A DNA stretch of 58,490 bases from CAYVDB01 sp964450705 (GCA_964450705.1 CAYVDB010000001.1:1-58490); one strand, 5' to 3'; shown: positions 22,748 through 31,455, counted from the first letter of the stretch. Notes: a model not told the origin generated them from the letters alone. Numbers and translations: made by a program.

Positions 22748-22820
22748 GGTGCTTATGGTGTAATGGTTAGCACTGAGGTTTGTGGAACCTCCAGTTCGGG
22801 TTCGAGTCCCGATAGGCACC
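22748..22820 (+). tRNA. tRNA-His (anticodon GTG)
   Basis: Acceptor GTGCTTA/TAGGCAC with the diagnostic extra G-1 opposite C73, D arm, anticodon loop TTGTGGA and T arm TCGGG TTCGAGT CCCGA. CCA is not encoded. Confidence 0.95.
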
Positions 22821-22867
22821 CAAATTAATGTATGGCTTTTTTGAGCTGTATTTTGTATATATAATAC

Positions 22868-22895
22868 TTGACAAATAGCATCTATTTGGTATAAT
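22868..22895 (+). promoter_or_regulatory. Promoter of the 22946 gene
   Basis: TTGACA (22868-22873), a 16-base spacer and TATAAT (22890-22895), with a ~45-base leader ending in AGGAGG. Confidence 0.8.
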
Positions 22896-22945
22896 GTAGA
22901 TGTAAGTAGTCCTTTGAGTTAACCAACCACTTCCAGGAGGTTTGC

Positions 22946-23602
22946 GTGTCTTCTTTCAAGAAGCGCATTGTGGACCTTCTGTTCGGGGTCCAAATCATAG
23001 GTGCGGTGTTGTTTTGTGGGGCGTATTTTCTTCGCTCCCTTCACGACGTAACTGGCTCAAGTGTTGTGCAGTTCAGTTTGGTGGCCGCGTACCTTCTCTT
23101 TCATCTGGCGCTAGGCATCAGCGCCCACAAGGTCGCTCCAAGTCGGGTGACCAGGCAAGCAATTGCCACGTACGTAATCTGGTTTGTTCTGATGTGTGCG
23201 ATTATCGTTGCTGCAGTTACAAACCCAGATTACAAGTGGAACGAGAAGGAGACCGCTCAACTACTTACTGCAGCAACGTTGACCATTGCTGTTCTAGGCA
23301 TCAAGACGATTCGTCGTCGTTCGATGTCAGACCCGATGATCAAGGCATCCTTCGCGATTGCCTACAAGTCAGTCCCGCAAGTTCTCTTGGCCTTCAAGTT
23401 CTTGGCTGAGGGAGCTACTGGGACTCCAGGGCTCTCTGTTGTTGTTGGGCATTTCACAATCCTTGTCCGCCTAGGCCAGATTTACTTCATGGTCATCGAG
23501 GCGGGTTGGGATCGTAACCGAATCTGGCTTGCGATTAGTGAGTCTATCAACGAGCTGAGCTGGATTGCCGCAACTGTGGCGTGGGTGGGGGTGATGGCAT
23601 GA
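22946..23602 (+). CDS. Multi-pass membrane protein, unknown (single-gene cassette)
   Basis: 218 residues from a GTG start at 22946, chosen because AGGAGG lies five bases upstream. About six hydrophobic helices are seen, near residues 12-30, 42-58, 75-92, 105-118, 148-175 and 200-216. No motif is recognised. It has its own promoter, leader and terminator, and C-ending codons, unlike the AT-rich core genes nearby. An overlapping frame at 22942 is a shadow. Confidence 0.7.
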   Translation: MSSFKKRIVDLLFGVQIIGAVLFCGAYFLRSLHDVTGSSVVQFSLVAAYLLFHLALGISAHKVAPSRVTRQAIATYVIWFVLMCAIIVAAVTNPDYKWNEKETAQLLTAATLTIAVLGIKTIRRRSMSDPMIKASFAIAYKSVPQVLLAFKFLAEGATGTPGLSVVVGHFTILVRLGQIYFMVIEAGWDRNRIWLAISESINELSWIAATVAWVGVMA

Positions 23603-23639
23603 CTCGCATTGAGGTATGACCTTGGTGCGAGTTTTTTTC
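23602..23639 (+). terminator. Terminator of the 22946 gene
   Basis: ACTCGCA pairs with TGCGAGT around an AGGTATGACCT segment, followed by seven T residues. The stem begins at the stop codon. Confidence 0.8.
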
Positions 23640-23769
23640 TATACAAAAAGTTCTTCTGGGGAAACCGAAAATCTTTGATGGAGGTCCGTAAAAATTACAA
23701 TTAGCCTTTTAGGCCTTGTTTTATCTCAGCCTTTGTTTGAGTGGTATACTGTCCGTATTATATTGATTA

Positions 23770-24384
23770 ATGAATAGTAATGGATATATTGATACGAAAA
23801 AGCAGTTGATAGGAGGAATTGTTGCGGCTCTGATTATAGTTGGAATTATTTGGTGGGGGCTTCTTCAAAACAAAGAGGTTTCAAATAGCCAAGTGGAAAA
23901 TATATACAAAGAAGCTTTGTCTCAAAATACCGAAGATTCACCAGTTTCTTTTATTGATATCAAAAACATTGATTACAAAATTGACTCTCGTTTGGTAAAG
24001 ATTAGAGATGGTGTTGCCACTGAATCTTTGGCACAATCTGGAGCAACTATACGGACTTCACTTCTTGAGGGTCCAGCTTTTGCCGACATTGATCTTGATG
24101 GGAAAAAAGACGCTGTAGTTATTCTTCGTGACGAGCCTGGTGGAACGGGTATTTTCTATTACGCTTCTGTAGTTCTTGCGAATGCTAATCCCATGATAAG
24201 TACAAATTCTGTACTCTTAGGCGATCGGATTCGTATTAAAGAGATAGTTATTACTGGAGAAATGATAAAGATTACAATTCTAGAAAGGGTATCCGAGGAA
24301 GCGATGACTAAAGAGCCTTCCAAAGAGAAAACACTTTTATTCCGAGTTGTTGAAGGGTCCCTTATCCCACTTAGTGGTAATTAG
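23770..24384 (+). CDS. Membrane-anchored extracellular protein, unknown
   Basis: 204 residues: one N-terminal membrane helix at about 13-31, then a soluble domain. The segment FADIDLDGKKDAVVILRDEPGGTG resembles the D-x-D-x-DG calcium-type loop of FG-GAP/VCBS-like proteins, followed by a domain often seen in predicted lipoproteins. TTGTTT-17-TATTAT ends eight bases before the ATG, so it is leaderless. It is followed after three bases by another anchored protein, and they probably act together at the cell surface. Confidence 0.7.
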   Translation: MNSNGYIDTKKQLIGGIVAALIIVGIIWWGLLQNKEVSNSQVENIYKEALSQNTEDSPVSFIDIKNIDYKIDSRLVKIRDGVATESLAQSGATIRTSLLEGPAFADIDLDGKKDAVVILRDEPGGTGIFYYASVVLANANPMISTNSVLLGDRIRIKEIVITGEMIKITILERVSEEAMTKEPSKEKTLLFRVVEGSLIPLSGN

Positions 24385-24387
24385 TTC

Positions 24388-25155
24388 ATGATCAGGAAAA
24401 GAGCTCTTATTATAATTTTAAGTATAATCGCAGGGCTTTCTCTTGGAAGCTTCTTCTTTTTCCCTGGATCACAATCAGAAACGATTCCTGTTTCCTCTCC
24501 GTTTTCAGAAGAATCCTCTCCTCAAGCTGATAATTCTGGAGCAAACTCCTCTCCTTCTGCTAAGGTCTTATCAACAAGTGATTTGTGGAATATTTTCTCT
24601 AACTATAGAGATGCCGCTCGAAGAAATGATATAAAAGCTCTTGAAAGTTCGGCGTTCATGATCTCTTCTGTGTGCAAAGTAGAGGGAGTAAGCACAGAGT
24701 GTAAAAAGAGAATGGATGATCTATATGTAGCTACAAAAGATTTATCTATAAATAAGTTTACTGAGAGTATGGCTGATGAGAGACAAGCGATCCTTTCCAC
24801 CAGTTTTGTTTTTAAAGAAGACACAAAGACCGTGCGTCTATCTAAGGCCATGATTTTCTTTGCTCGCAGAGATGATGGTCGTTTAGGGGTAATCGCCCTA
24901 GACCCAGAACGGGTTTGGATTGTAAACAAGAGCTCTACTTCAACAGAAGTTCAACTGAGAGATCGACTAAACAAACTCAGTTTTGACTCTGATAAAGATG
25001 GCATCACTGATGATTTTGAGAATTGTGTATTCCCGGATTCTCTTATTGTGCTTTCTGAATGTACAAAAACAGATCCAAATAATAAAGATTCGGACGGAGA
25101 TTTGTGGTGGGACGGTATTGATGCGTATATAAAAGCTATCAAAAACAATGGGTAA
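24388..25155 (+). CDS. Membrane-anchored protein with C-terminal DxDxDG calcium-type repeats
   Basis: 255 residues: an N-terminal helix at about 6-26, a Ser/Pro-rich linker, a ~130-residue helical domain containing two Cys (SVCKVEGVSTECKKR), and a C-terminus with DSDKDGITDDFENC and DSDGDLWWDG, typical of thrombospondin type 3 repeats that bind calcium. Exported, tethered on the outer face. Overlaps the next gene by eight bases. Confidence 0.75.
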   Translation: MIRKRALIIILSIIAGLSLGSFFFFPGSQSETIPVSSPFSEESSPQADNSGANSSPSAKVLSTSDLWNIFSNYRDAARRNDIKALESSAFMISSVCKVEGVSTECKKRMDDLYVATKDLSINKFTESMADERQAILSTSFVFKEDTKTVRLSKAMIFFARRDDGRLGVIALDPERVWIVNKSSTSTEVQLRDRLNKLSFDSDKDGITDDFENCVFPDSLIVLSECTKTDPNNKDSDGDLWWDGIDAYIKAIKNNG

Positions 25156-25657
25156 GATAATAGTTTCTCCACATAAAGAAGAGATTCTTGGCCCGCTTAT
25201 ATTTTTAGCAGGTCCCATACAGGGCGCTTCAGATTGGCAAAGTAACGCTATTGGAATTCTTTCTATAAATCCTCACGTGCACATCGCTTCTCCTCGAAGA
25301 GCAATTGAGAAGAGGGGAGACTTTGACGAAAGTGAGTATATCTATCAAGTTGAATGGGAGTGGGAGTATCTTGCCCGGGCTAGGGAAAATGGCGTGATCA
25401 TGTTTTGGCTTCCAAAGCCAATCGAGGATATTCCTGGTCGCTCTTATGCTCAAACATCTCGCTTTGAGCTAGGTGAAGCTCTGGCTCATAAGATGTGCTC
25501 TGGGGGGAATATTGTACTTGGGATAGAACACGGCTTTTCTAACGGGCGATACATTATGAAAAGTTTTCGAGATAAGGCGCCTGATGTTCCCATTGTCCAT
25601 TCTCTAGAAGAGGCTTGTGAAGAAGCTATTCGACTTTCTACTTTAATAACGAGATAA
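25148..25657 (+). CDS. Nucleoside 2-deoxyribosyltransferase-like protein
   Basis: 169 residues. IFLAGPIQGASDWQSNAI, the Glu/Trp-rich helix YQVEWEWEYLARA, MFWLPKP and the segment TSRFELGEALAH with the family's catalytic-type Glu match the deoxyribosyltransferase-like fold. Such enzymes exchange bases on deoxynucleosides or hydrolyse modified nucleotides, which fits a salvage lifestyle. The exact substrate is unknown. It overlaps the upstream gene and is followed by a transporter after nine bases. Confidence 0.8.
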   Translation: MGKIIVSPHKEEILGPLIFLAGPIQGASDWQSNAIGILSINPHVHIASPRRAIEKRGDFDESEYIYQVEWEWEYLARARENGVIMFWLPKPIEDIPGRSYAQTSRFELGEALAHKMCSGGNIVLGIEHGFSNGRYIMKSFRDKAPDVPIVHSLEEACEEAIRLSTLITR

Positions 25658-25666
25658 TTTCTTAAT

Positions 25667-26539
25667 ATGCTCTGGGTTCTCTTTGCGTTTCTTTGCGCCA
25701 TTCTTCTTTCAGCCGCAGCTCTTTTAGAGAAGAGAGTTCTTACTAAGGTCCACGCCTTTGATTATTCTGCAACACTTGCATTTTTCAGTTTTCTGGTTTC
25801 ACTGCCGTTTTTATTTGTACTAGATTATTCTTCTATAAACGGCCTTACCCTTCTTTTAATTTTTATTGCTTCCATATTTGGCGCGCTCGCTTTCTATCTT
25901 GTAGCAAAAGGGACTCGTCATCTGGAAATCTCAACTGTCTCTCCACTTTTGGCGCTCTCTCCAGGCTCCACATCACTTCTTGCGTTTTTTGTCCTTGGAG
26001 AAACTCTCGATATTCAACATGTAATAGGTATTGTACTTATGATAGTTGGCTCTTATGTGCTCGCAATGGATTCTCAGCATAATCTTGGAGACCCATTACG
26101 ATCTTTTTTCAGATCTCGGTATGTTCAGTTTGTGCTTTTGTCTCTAATACTTTATTCATGCGGAGCTATTCTTGATAGGGCCATCATTAATGTTTTTAAA
26201 GTTCCTATTGTTACGTATATATTTTTTGCTCATTTCTTTATATCTCTCCTTTATATACCAATAGGCTTCATATTCGGAGGTTCTTTTCGAGGAATACTCC
26301 AAACCATTAAAGTTGCAGGTCCGTATGTATTACTCGCCTCAGTGTTTACTGTTGGTTACAGATTCTTCCAAATGCAGGCACTTGCGCTTGCATCAGTAGG
26401 TCTTGTTTCTGCGATAAAACGCTCCTCAAACTTTTTCACGACCCTTATAGGTGGAGAACTTTTTCATGAAAAAAACCTTGCTCGAAAGACTGTAGCAAGC
26501 CTTGTTATTATCTGTGGGACTCTTCTTATCGTCTTATAA
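25667..26539 (+). CDS. EamA/DMT-superfamily transporter
   Basis: 290 residues with ten predicted membrane helices in two EamA halves. The end of the first half contains LALSPGSTSLLAFFVLGETLDIQHVIGIVLMIVGSYVLA and the second repeats this as LASVGLVSAIKRSSNFFTTLIGGELFHEKNLARKTVASLVIICGTLL. Substrate unknown; metabolite or drug exporter is typical. Its position next to a deoxyribosyltransferase-like gene could hint at nucleoside transport, which is speculation. Confidence 0.87.
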   Translation: MLWVLFAFLCAILLSAAALLEKRVLTKVHAFDYSATLAFFSFLVSLPFLFVLDYSSINGLTLLLIFIASIFGALAFYLVAKGTRHLEISTVSPLLALSPGSTSLLAFFVLGETLDIQHVIGIVLMIVGSYVLAMDSQHNLGDPLRSFFRSRYVQFVLLSLILYSCGAILDRAIINVFKVPIVTYIFFAHFFISLLYIPIGFIFGGSFRGILQTIKVAGPYVLLASVFTVGYRFFQMQALALASVGLVSAIKRSSNFFTTLIGGELFHEKNLARKTVASLVIICGTLLIVL

Positions 26540-26543
26540 CTTT

Positions 26544-26572
26544 TTGACGTCTTCTATATTGCGATGTAGAAT
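26544..26572 (+). promoter_or_regulatory. Promoter of the 26581 gene
   Basis: TTGACG (26544-26549), a 17-base spacer and TAGAAT (26567-26572). Confidence 0.6.
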
Positions 26573-26580
26573 CAAAACTT

Positions 26581-27066
26581 GTGGCACATGGGGTGCTACA
26601 TGTTCTTTCTACCGGGGTCTACATGACAGTAGCGGCACAACCCGTCATTGACGGGCAGGGGAGAGGTAGCAGAAGATCTACCAATCACACAGGAGGATTA
26701 CCGAAGGCCAAACAAGAGACGGAACAAAGGCAAAGAGGCACGCTCCTTGAGGAGTTTATGGCGCAGCTTGGGATCGAATTCAACTTTGATCTGCTTCAGA
26801 CACACATGGCAGCTCTCCGTGCTTCTGCGAGCGACTCATACGCTGAGTGCAAGGTCGCGCAGAGGGTGGGGAGAATGCTTTCCAGGCTTTCGCCAGAAGA
26901 CAGAACTCTTTTCCAGGAGGAACGAGATCGGTACTTCATGGCTCTGCTACGCTGCGGGAAAGCGGGAGTTGTCAATTCCACGTCCATTCTTCGTGGCTGC
27001 TCTAGTCATGACAAGGAATGGGTGCGTCTCCAGGTTGAGAAAGCCCTGAGGCGACGTTCGCAGTAG
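26581..27066 (+). CDS. Orphan helical protein, start uncertain (single-gene cassette)
   Basis: Up to 161 residues. The C-terminal part is clearly coding: TLLEEFMAQLGIEFNFDLLQTHM and a helical stretch with LSRLSPEDRTLFQEERDRYFMALL. The start is unclear: GTG at 26581 follows the promoter closely, ATG at 26623 has no good ribosome-binding site, and an AGGAGG at 26692 has no in-frame ATG, GTG or TTG just behind it. No family recognised. GC-rich codons, own promoter and terminator. A second frame at 26648 is a shadow. Confidence 0.55.
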   Translation: MAHGVLHVLSTGVYMTVAAQPVIDGQGRGSRRSTNHTGGLPKAKQETEQRQRGTLLEEFMAQLGIEFNFDLLQTHMAALRASASDSYAECKVAQRVGRMLSRLSPEDRTLFQEERDRYFMALLRCGKAGVVNSTSILRGCSSHDKEWVRLQVEKALRRRSQ

Positions 27067-27075
27067 TTCTTTCCA

Positions 27076-27108
27076 GGTCCCAACAGTATGTTGGGACCTT
27101 TTTCTTTA
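27076..27108 (+). terminator. Terminator of the 26581 gene
   Basis: GGTCCCAACA and TGTTGGGACC pair perfectly around GTA, followed by TTTTTCTTT. Confidence 0.9.
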
Positions 27109-27128
27109 TCCTGTTATTCTTAGATGAT

Positions 27129-27986
27129 ATGCAACCGAAACTCTTTATTACGCAACCAAGCGACACCTATAAATTGATAGATAGTGGAGGAAATGAAAAG
27201 CTTGAACGGTTTGGAGAGATTGTAGTAAGTCGTCCAGACCCACAGGCGCTATGGGATAAAACAGACCCTTCCTTATGGGAGAAAGCTCGACTTAAATATT
27301 CCCAAGAGTGGGTTGGAAAGAAAAATATTCCTTCTTCTTGGGAAGTCTCTTTTTCCAATATGGTTTTTACACTAAAACCTTCATCTTTCAAGCATATCGG
27401 GATTTTCCCGGAACAACATCCTAATTGGGAATGGATTGAAAAACAAATTATTTCAGCCGGGAGACCAATTGAAGTGCTGAATCTATTTGGGTATACAGGA
27501 GGTGCAACACTATTTGCCTTACGTGGGGGTGCAAAAGTTACTCACGTTGACGGGTCAAAGACTGCTATCTCATGGGCAAAAGATAATGCTTCACGTAATA
27601 ATCTTCTCGATAAACCAGTCCGCTTTATCCTAGATGATACACTCTCTTTTGTTCGTAGAGAAATACGGAGACAAAAAAAATATGATGTTATTATTCTCGA
27701 TCCACCGTCATTTGGACGAGGTCCAGAAGGTGAGGTTTGGAAAATAGAGCGTGACCTTCCTATCCTTATTAATCTAATTAAAGACCTTCTTTCAGACGAA
27801 CCTCTTTCCATAATTCTTAACGGATATGCTGCGGGTTATTCTCCTTATGCGTACTATAATTCTCTTATAGCGATTAAAGATGTCTGTGGTGGGGAGGTAG
27901 AGTTTGGAGAGCTTGGAATTCTTGAAACATCTCAGGGAAGAGTTTTGCCTGCTGGGATAACGGCTCGTCTTAAGAGAACCTCGTAA
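27129..27986 (+). CDS. Class I SAM-dependent methyltransferase, RlmI/RlmK-like
   Basis: 285 residues. SAM-binding motif I is VLNLFGYTGGATLFALRGGA, followed by VDGSKTAISWAKDNA (acidic ribose-binding Asp) and the catalytic-loop LDPPSFGRG typical of the RlmI/RlmK group of 23S rRNA methylases. The PUA domain of RlmI is absent, and the N-terminal 90 residues form a shorter beta-rich domain. Target base unknown. Start codon lies eight bases after a TATTCT element. Confidence 0.87.
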   Translation: MQPKLFITQPSDTYKLIDSGGNEKLERFGEIVVSRPDPQALWDKTDPSLWEKARLKYSQEWVGKKNIPSSWEVSFSNMVFTLKPSSFKHIGIFPEQHPNWEWIEKQIISAGRPIEVLNLFGYTGGATLFALRGGAKVTHVDGSKTAISWAKDNASRNNLLDKPVRFILDDTLSFVRREIRRQKKYDVIILDPPSFGRGPEGEVWKIERDLPILINLIKDLLSDEPLSIILNGYAAGYSPYAYYNSLIAIKDVCGGEVEFGELGILETSQGRVLPAGITARLKRTS

Positions 27987-28013
27987 GGAAACATCCTTCT
28001 TTTCGTCTTAATT

Positions 28014-28517
28014 ATGCAGAGTAGAGATTCACAAGAGAAACAGTTTAAAGAAAGCTTCGAGATGTTCTCCGACGACCTCTTTCGGCATTCTTTTTTCCGT
28101 GTTTCCAATAGAGAAGTTGCTCTCGATTTAGTGCAAGATACATTCATGAAAACATGGAATCATATTGTACAAGGAAATGAGATCGATAATATTCGCGCGT
28201 TTCTTTATCGCGTTTTAAATAATCTAATCATTGATTATTATCGAAAAAGCAAAGCTTCATCTCTAGATAACCTTATTGATGAAGGTTTTGATCCTCATGA
28301 CGATAGCCACGGTAAGGCCATTTTTGAGGCGGAAATTTCTTTAGTTAAACGTTATCTTTCCAATCTTACTCAAAAAGACCAAGATGTTGTTCTAATGCGA
28401 TACATGGATGGGCTCTCAGTAAGTGAAATAGCAAAAAGCCTTGGGGAGACAGAGAATGCTGTGTCTGTAAGGGTGCATCGTGCAGTGCAGAAACTAAAAG
28501 AATTTATGGAGCCATGA
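28014..28517 (+). CDS. ECF-type sigma factor
   Basis: 167 residues with regions sigma2 (EVALDLVQDTFMKTWNHI, then IRAFLYRVLNNLIIDYYRK) and sigma4 (LTQKDQDVVLMRYMDGLSVSEIAKSLGETENAVSVRVHRAV). Region 3 is missing, as in ECF factors. Its stop overlaps the next gene, a membrane protein of the DUF5667 type, by four bases, so the two form a likely sigma/anti-sigma pair. Regulon cannot be inferred from the window. Confidence 0.93.
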   Translation: MQSRDSQEKQFKESFEMFSDDLFRHSFFRVSNREVALDLVQDTFMKTWNHIVQGNEIDNIRAFLYRVLNNLIIDYYRKSKASSLDNLIDEGFDPHDDSHGKAIFEAEISLVKRYLSNLTQKDQDVVLMRYMDGLSVSEIAKSLGETENAVSVRVHRAVQKLKEFMEP

Positions 28518-29536
28518 AATTATTTGAAGAAAATATAAAAAAAATACAGGAAGGTATCTCAATGACCAATGATGAGCGAGAGGTTATTCGATCGCGCCTT
28601 GAGGCTTACATTCTTTCCAATCCAAGACGAGAGATAAGTCCTGTTCCTTCTAAATTCTTCTTTTTTCAAAGACACGTATTGGGCGGAGCTTTTGTTGTAG
28701 TTCTTGTCCTTCTATCCGGAAGCGCTTCAGCATTTGCAGAATTTGCATTGCCGGGGGACACTCTGTATCCATTTAAGACGTCTGTAAACGAGCAGGTGCG
28801 CGGTTGGCTTTCTTTTACTGATCTATCCAAAGCTGAATGGTCGGTAGAGCTTGCCTACAGAAGATTATCTGAGCTTGAGCAAGTTGAAAAAAAGGAAGCC
28901 ATTCCTTCTGAGATAAAGCAATCTCTTGAAAGTAATTTAGATATTCAGATTGATCGCGCTNNNNNNNNNNAAAAACAAAAAAAAAAAAAAAGAATTTCGA
29001 CAAAAAAAGAATTTGAAGAAAAAATACCAAAAAAGGAGAAAAATTTACCGGTCGCGACTACTCTAGACGTTAGTACAAACTCCGAAGTTTCGTCTTTGGA
29101 AGTGGCTTCTCCAGAAGCAAGTTTAAGAAAAGCGTCCCTTTCTTCTGAAATGGGGGTTTCTTCTGAAATCGTTCCACAAATACCTACCAAGGGAAGCTTT
29201 AGCCCGCTTATCAAAGAAATAAGGCTACTTATTAAGGATAGTAAAAAGCTTGGTGTAGAAAAAGGTAAAGTTCTTTATATTGAAGCCAGATTTATTCGTG
29301 TACAAAAAGCTGTTTTTGAACTTGAAAGATCAAACGGAGATAAAGAGCTAGTAGACTATGAAAAGTTAGAAGAGAAACTTATTGATATAAAAGAACAACT
29401 TTTAGATCTAGTAGAGGACTCTTCTGAAGTATTGGATCGTCAAACAATAGAAAATCCCAAGGAACAAACTTCCGATGAAGAAGATAAAAAGAGTGAGCTT
29501 CCTAAAGGGGATTTACCAAATATTTTATCTCGGTAA
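28514..29536 (+). CDS. DUF5667-type membrane protein, putative anti-sigma partner (contains assembly gap)
   Basis: About 340 residues as assembled: a cytoplasmic ~50-residue N-terminus, a membrane helix at about 56-73, then the DUF5667-like segment FALPGDTLYPFKTSVNEQVRGWLSF and long charged helices. Ten N bases (28961-28970), directly followed by a long A-rich tract, interrupt the gene, so the true length and frame across the gap are unknown. DUF5667 proteins often sit next to ECF sigma factors; the four-base overlap supports co-expression. The tail is Lys/Glu/Ser-rich. Confidence 0.75.
   Translation: MKLFEENIKKIQEGISMTNDEREVIRSRLEAYILSNPRREISPVPSKFFFFQRHVLGGAFVVVLVLLSGSASAFAEFALPGDTLYPFKTSVNEQVRGWLSFTDLSKAEWSVELAYRRLSELEQVEKKEAIPSEIKQSLESNLDIQIDRAXXXXKQKKKKRISTKKEFEEKIPKKEKNLPVATTLDVSTNSEVSSLEVASPEASLRKASLSSEMGVSSEIVPQIPTKGSFSPLIKEIRLLIKDSKKLGVEKGKVLYIEARFIRVQKAVFELERSNGDKELVDYEKLEEKLIDIKEQLLDLVEDSSEVLDRQTIENPKEQTSDEEDKKSELPKGDLPNILSR
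28961..28970. other. Assembly gap (10 N)
   Basis: Ten N bases beside an A-rich tract. The reading frame on both sides is consistent with ten bases, but the real length may differ. Confidence 0.99.
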
Positions 29537-29548
29537 TGCTTGTTCCTT

Positions 29549-30190
29549 ATGTATAGAGATATTCGTAAAAGACTTCTCATTCTCAATGTTGTATCAGTAG
29601 TTATATTTACTTTTGTTTCAGTTTTTACGGTGTTTGTCTCATCGCATACGGCTACCGACTCACTTATTTATTATGTTCGAGACACGATTGATTCCGATAC
29701 GGTCTTATCAATAATGGAAACTATTTCTTCACTACTTAACCCTGGGGTGCTTATTGTTATTGGAGTATTAGGTTTTTCATTTATGGCTGCATTTCAGAAA
29801 AAGCAACTTGCCGTGATATTTATTGTTACATTATTTTTTTCTGTACTTTCAAGTATGCTTTTAAAGCACGTTTTTGCTGTAGAAAGACCTCTCGGCTCTC
29901 CAGAGGTGTGGGGTTTTGGTTTCCCAAGCACCCACGCAACTGCAGTGTCAGTTTTTCTTTTGTCTTTTTTGTTTACTCTTAAAAGAAAGATTCATGATGT
30001 AATTTTATACATCCTTCTTGCGGTTGTGTTTTTTGGGCTAATCCTTCTTACAGGAGCAAGTCGTATTTATCTTGGTTATCATTTTACAACTGATGTTATT
30101 GCAGGATTTGCTCTAGGTTTGTTTTGGACTACTCTCTCGTTAATATTTTATTATCGCCTTCGCTCAAGAGAGCCTGTCGAGATAATGTAA
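29549..30190 (+). CDS. PAP2-family membrane phosphatase
   Basis: 213 residues from the ATG at 29549, with about six membrane helices. The phosphatase motifs are KHVFAVERP (usually KxxxxxxRP), FPSTHATA (PSGH type, with His) and SRIYLGYHFTTDV (SRxxxxxHxxxD). Such enzymes dephosphorylate undecaprenyl pyrophosphate or phosphatidic acid on the outer membrane face. An alternative TTG start lies three codons upstream. Confidence 0.92.
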   Translation: MYRDIRKRLLILNVVSVVIFTFVSVFTVFVSSHTATDSLIYYVRDTIDSDTVLSIMETISSLLNPGVLIVIGVLGFSFMAAFQKKQLAVIFIVTLFFSVLSSMLLKHVFAVERPLGSPEVWGFGFPSTHATAVSVFLLSFLFTLKRKIHDVILYILLAVVFFGLILLTGASRIYLGYHFTTDVIAGFALGLFWTTLSLIFYYRLRSREPVEIM

Positions 30191-30239
30191 GGAAAGGTGG
30201 TACAATTCGTCTCAAGATGCGAGTTAATAGATTATATAT

Positions 30240-31016
30240 ATGGAAAGAATAACAAAATATGTTCCGGTACTGGTTTTGTTAGTGTGCGCGTTTTTGGTTG
30301 TTACAATTATTAGTGGATTAAAAGAATATCGTTATATAGGAAGTAACGGTATCCCAGAGAATGTTATTACTGTAACCGGAGAAGGTGAGGTCTTTGCGGC
30401 GCCAGATGTTGCAGAATTTTCTTTTTCGATTGTTGAGGAAGGAAAAGATGTAAAGACTGCGCAAGACATGGCTACAGTAAAAATGGAAAAAGCACTAAAG
30501 GCCCTTAAGGATCTTCAGATTGAGGAAAAGGATATAAAGACAACCGGATTTAATGCGTATCCTAAATACGAATTTCAAGAGATTTACTGTATTAGAGCCC
30601 CATGTTCTCCTGGCAAACAAGAAATCGTAGGTTACGAAGTAAACCAGAATATAACTGTCAAAGTGCGAAATATTTCTGATGCAGGAAAGGCGATTGATGC
30701 GGTTACTACTGCGGGAGCTTCTAATGTGTCAGGGATCTCTTTCACTATTGATGACGAAGACGCTCTAGTTCGTGAAGCGCGTCAAAAAGCGATCGAGGAA
30801 GCTCGTGAAAAAGCAAAAGATCTTGCCCAGGATCTAGATGTTCGTATAGTTCGAATTGTGAATTTCTCTGAAAACGGTGGCGGTTCTCCATACCCAATGT
30901 TTTACAAAGGTGATGCGATGTCAGCAAGAGCGGAATCTGCTCCAAGTGCTCCAGTTCTTCCTACCGGAGAAAATACAATTCGCTCGACAGTTACTATTAC
31001 CTACGAAATTCGCTAA
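30240..31016 (+). CDS. SIMPL (DUF541) domain protein, membrane-anchored
   Basis: 258 residues: an N-terminal membrane helix at about 9-26, then the SIMPL domain opening ITVTGEGEVFAAPDVAEFSFSI and later VSGISFTIDDEDALVREARQKAIEEAREKAKDLA, all typical. It has a Cys pair in a loop (YCIRAPCSPG). Roles reported for the family vary; surface or periplasmic location is likely. TAGATT lies six bases before the ATG. Confidence 0.93.
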   Translation: MERITKYVPVLVLLVCAFLVVTIISGLKEYRYIGSNGIPENVITVTGEGEVFAAPDVAEFSFSIVEEGKDVKTAQDMATVKMEKALKALKDLQIEEKDIKTTGFNAYPKYEFQEIYCIRAPCSPGKQEIVGYEVNQNITVKVRNISDAGKAIDAVTTAGASNVSGISFTIDDEDALVREARQKAIEEAREKAKDLAQDLDVRIVRIVNFSENGGGSPYPMFYKGDAMSARAESAPSAPVLPTGENTIRSTVTITYEIR

Positions 31017-31040
31017 TCTTTCTTTAAAGACATAGCGTGT

Positions 31041-31072
31041 CAAAATAAAAACCCGAAAGGGTTTTTATTTTG
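31041..31072 (+). terminator. Terminator of the SIMPL gene
   Basis: CAAAATAAAAACCC and GGGTTTTTATTTTG pair around GAAA. The last bases double as the -35 element of the next promoter. Confidence 0.85.
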
Positions 31073-31098
31073 ACATAATTATTTTTTAATGATATTAT
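31070..31098 (+). promoter_or_regulatory. Promoter of the 31155 gene
   Basis: TTGACA (31070-31075), a 17-base spacer and TATTAT (31093-31098), overlapping the preceding terminator. Confidence 0.75.
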
Positions 31099-31154
31099 TT
31101 AATATAGATTTTTTTGTTTTGGTCTTTAACCTCCCAACCCAAAGGAATAACTCC

Positions 31155-31424
31155 ATGTTCCACCTTCTTGTTTTGGCTTTTTCTCGCTTTGAGTGGTTTT
31201 GCCGGTATCGGGATGCTCGTCGCCTTAGACTTCAAGCAGAGCGGGACCGGTTTCTCGCCATCATCGAACAGTGTCGGCGAGAAAATCATGATTTCGAAGT
31301 GATTGGGGCTCCTCCAGGTATTTCTCATGGCCCAACGCATCGATGGGTCATTGAAAATCGTCGTGTCATGTCGAGAGCACTGGAGCGGGTATCTCTACTT
31401 GATAAACAACTCAGATCCGCCTGA
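31155..31424 (+). CDS. Small basic protein of unknown function (single-gene cassette)
   Basis: 89 residues from the ATG at 31155: a short hydrophobic start, then an Arg-rich helix (YRDARRLRLQAERDRFLAII), and a C-terminal helix with RRVMSRALERVSLLDKQL. The ATG is preceded by AAGGA at a good distance and by a ~50-base leader, so a longer version beginning at 31089 is unlikely because the promoter would then lie inside it. No family recognised. It has its own promoter and terminator. Confidence 0.6.
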   Translation: MFHLLVLAFSRFEWFCRYRDARRLRLQAERDRFLAIIEQCRRENHDFEVIGAPPGISHGPTHRWVIENRRVMSRALERVSLLDKQLRSA

Positions 31425-31430
31425 GAGTTG

Positions 31431-31455
31431 CCCCAGCCACATGGCTGGGGTTTTT
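31431..31455 (+). terminator. Terminator of the 31155 gene
   Basis: CCCCAGCCA and TGGCTGGGG pair around CA, followed by five T residues that overlap the next -35 element. Confidence 0.9.

Noticed and set aside
22942..23409. Plus-strand frame of 155 codons
   Set aside because: Overlaps the membrane protein at 22946 in another frame; Cys/Ser/Arg-rich shadow without motif.
26648..27049. Plus-strand frame of 133 codons
   Set aside because: Shadow of the 26581 gene; contains an improbable density of Arg, Trp and Ser.
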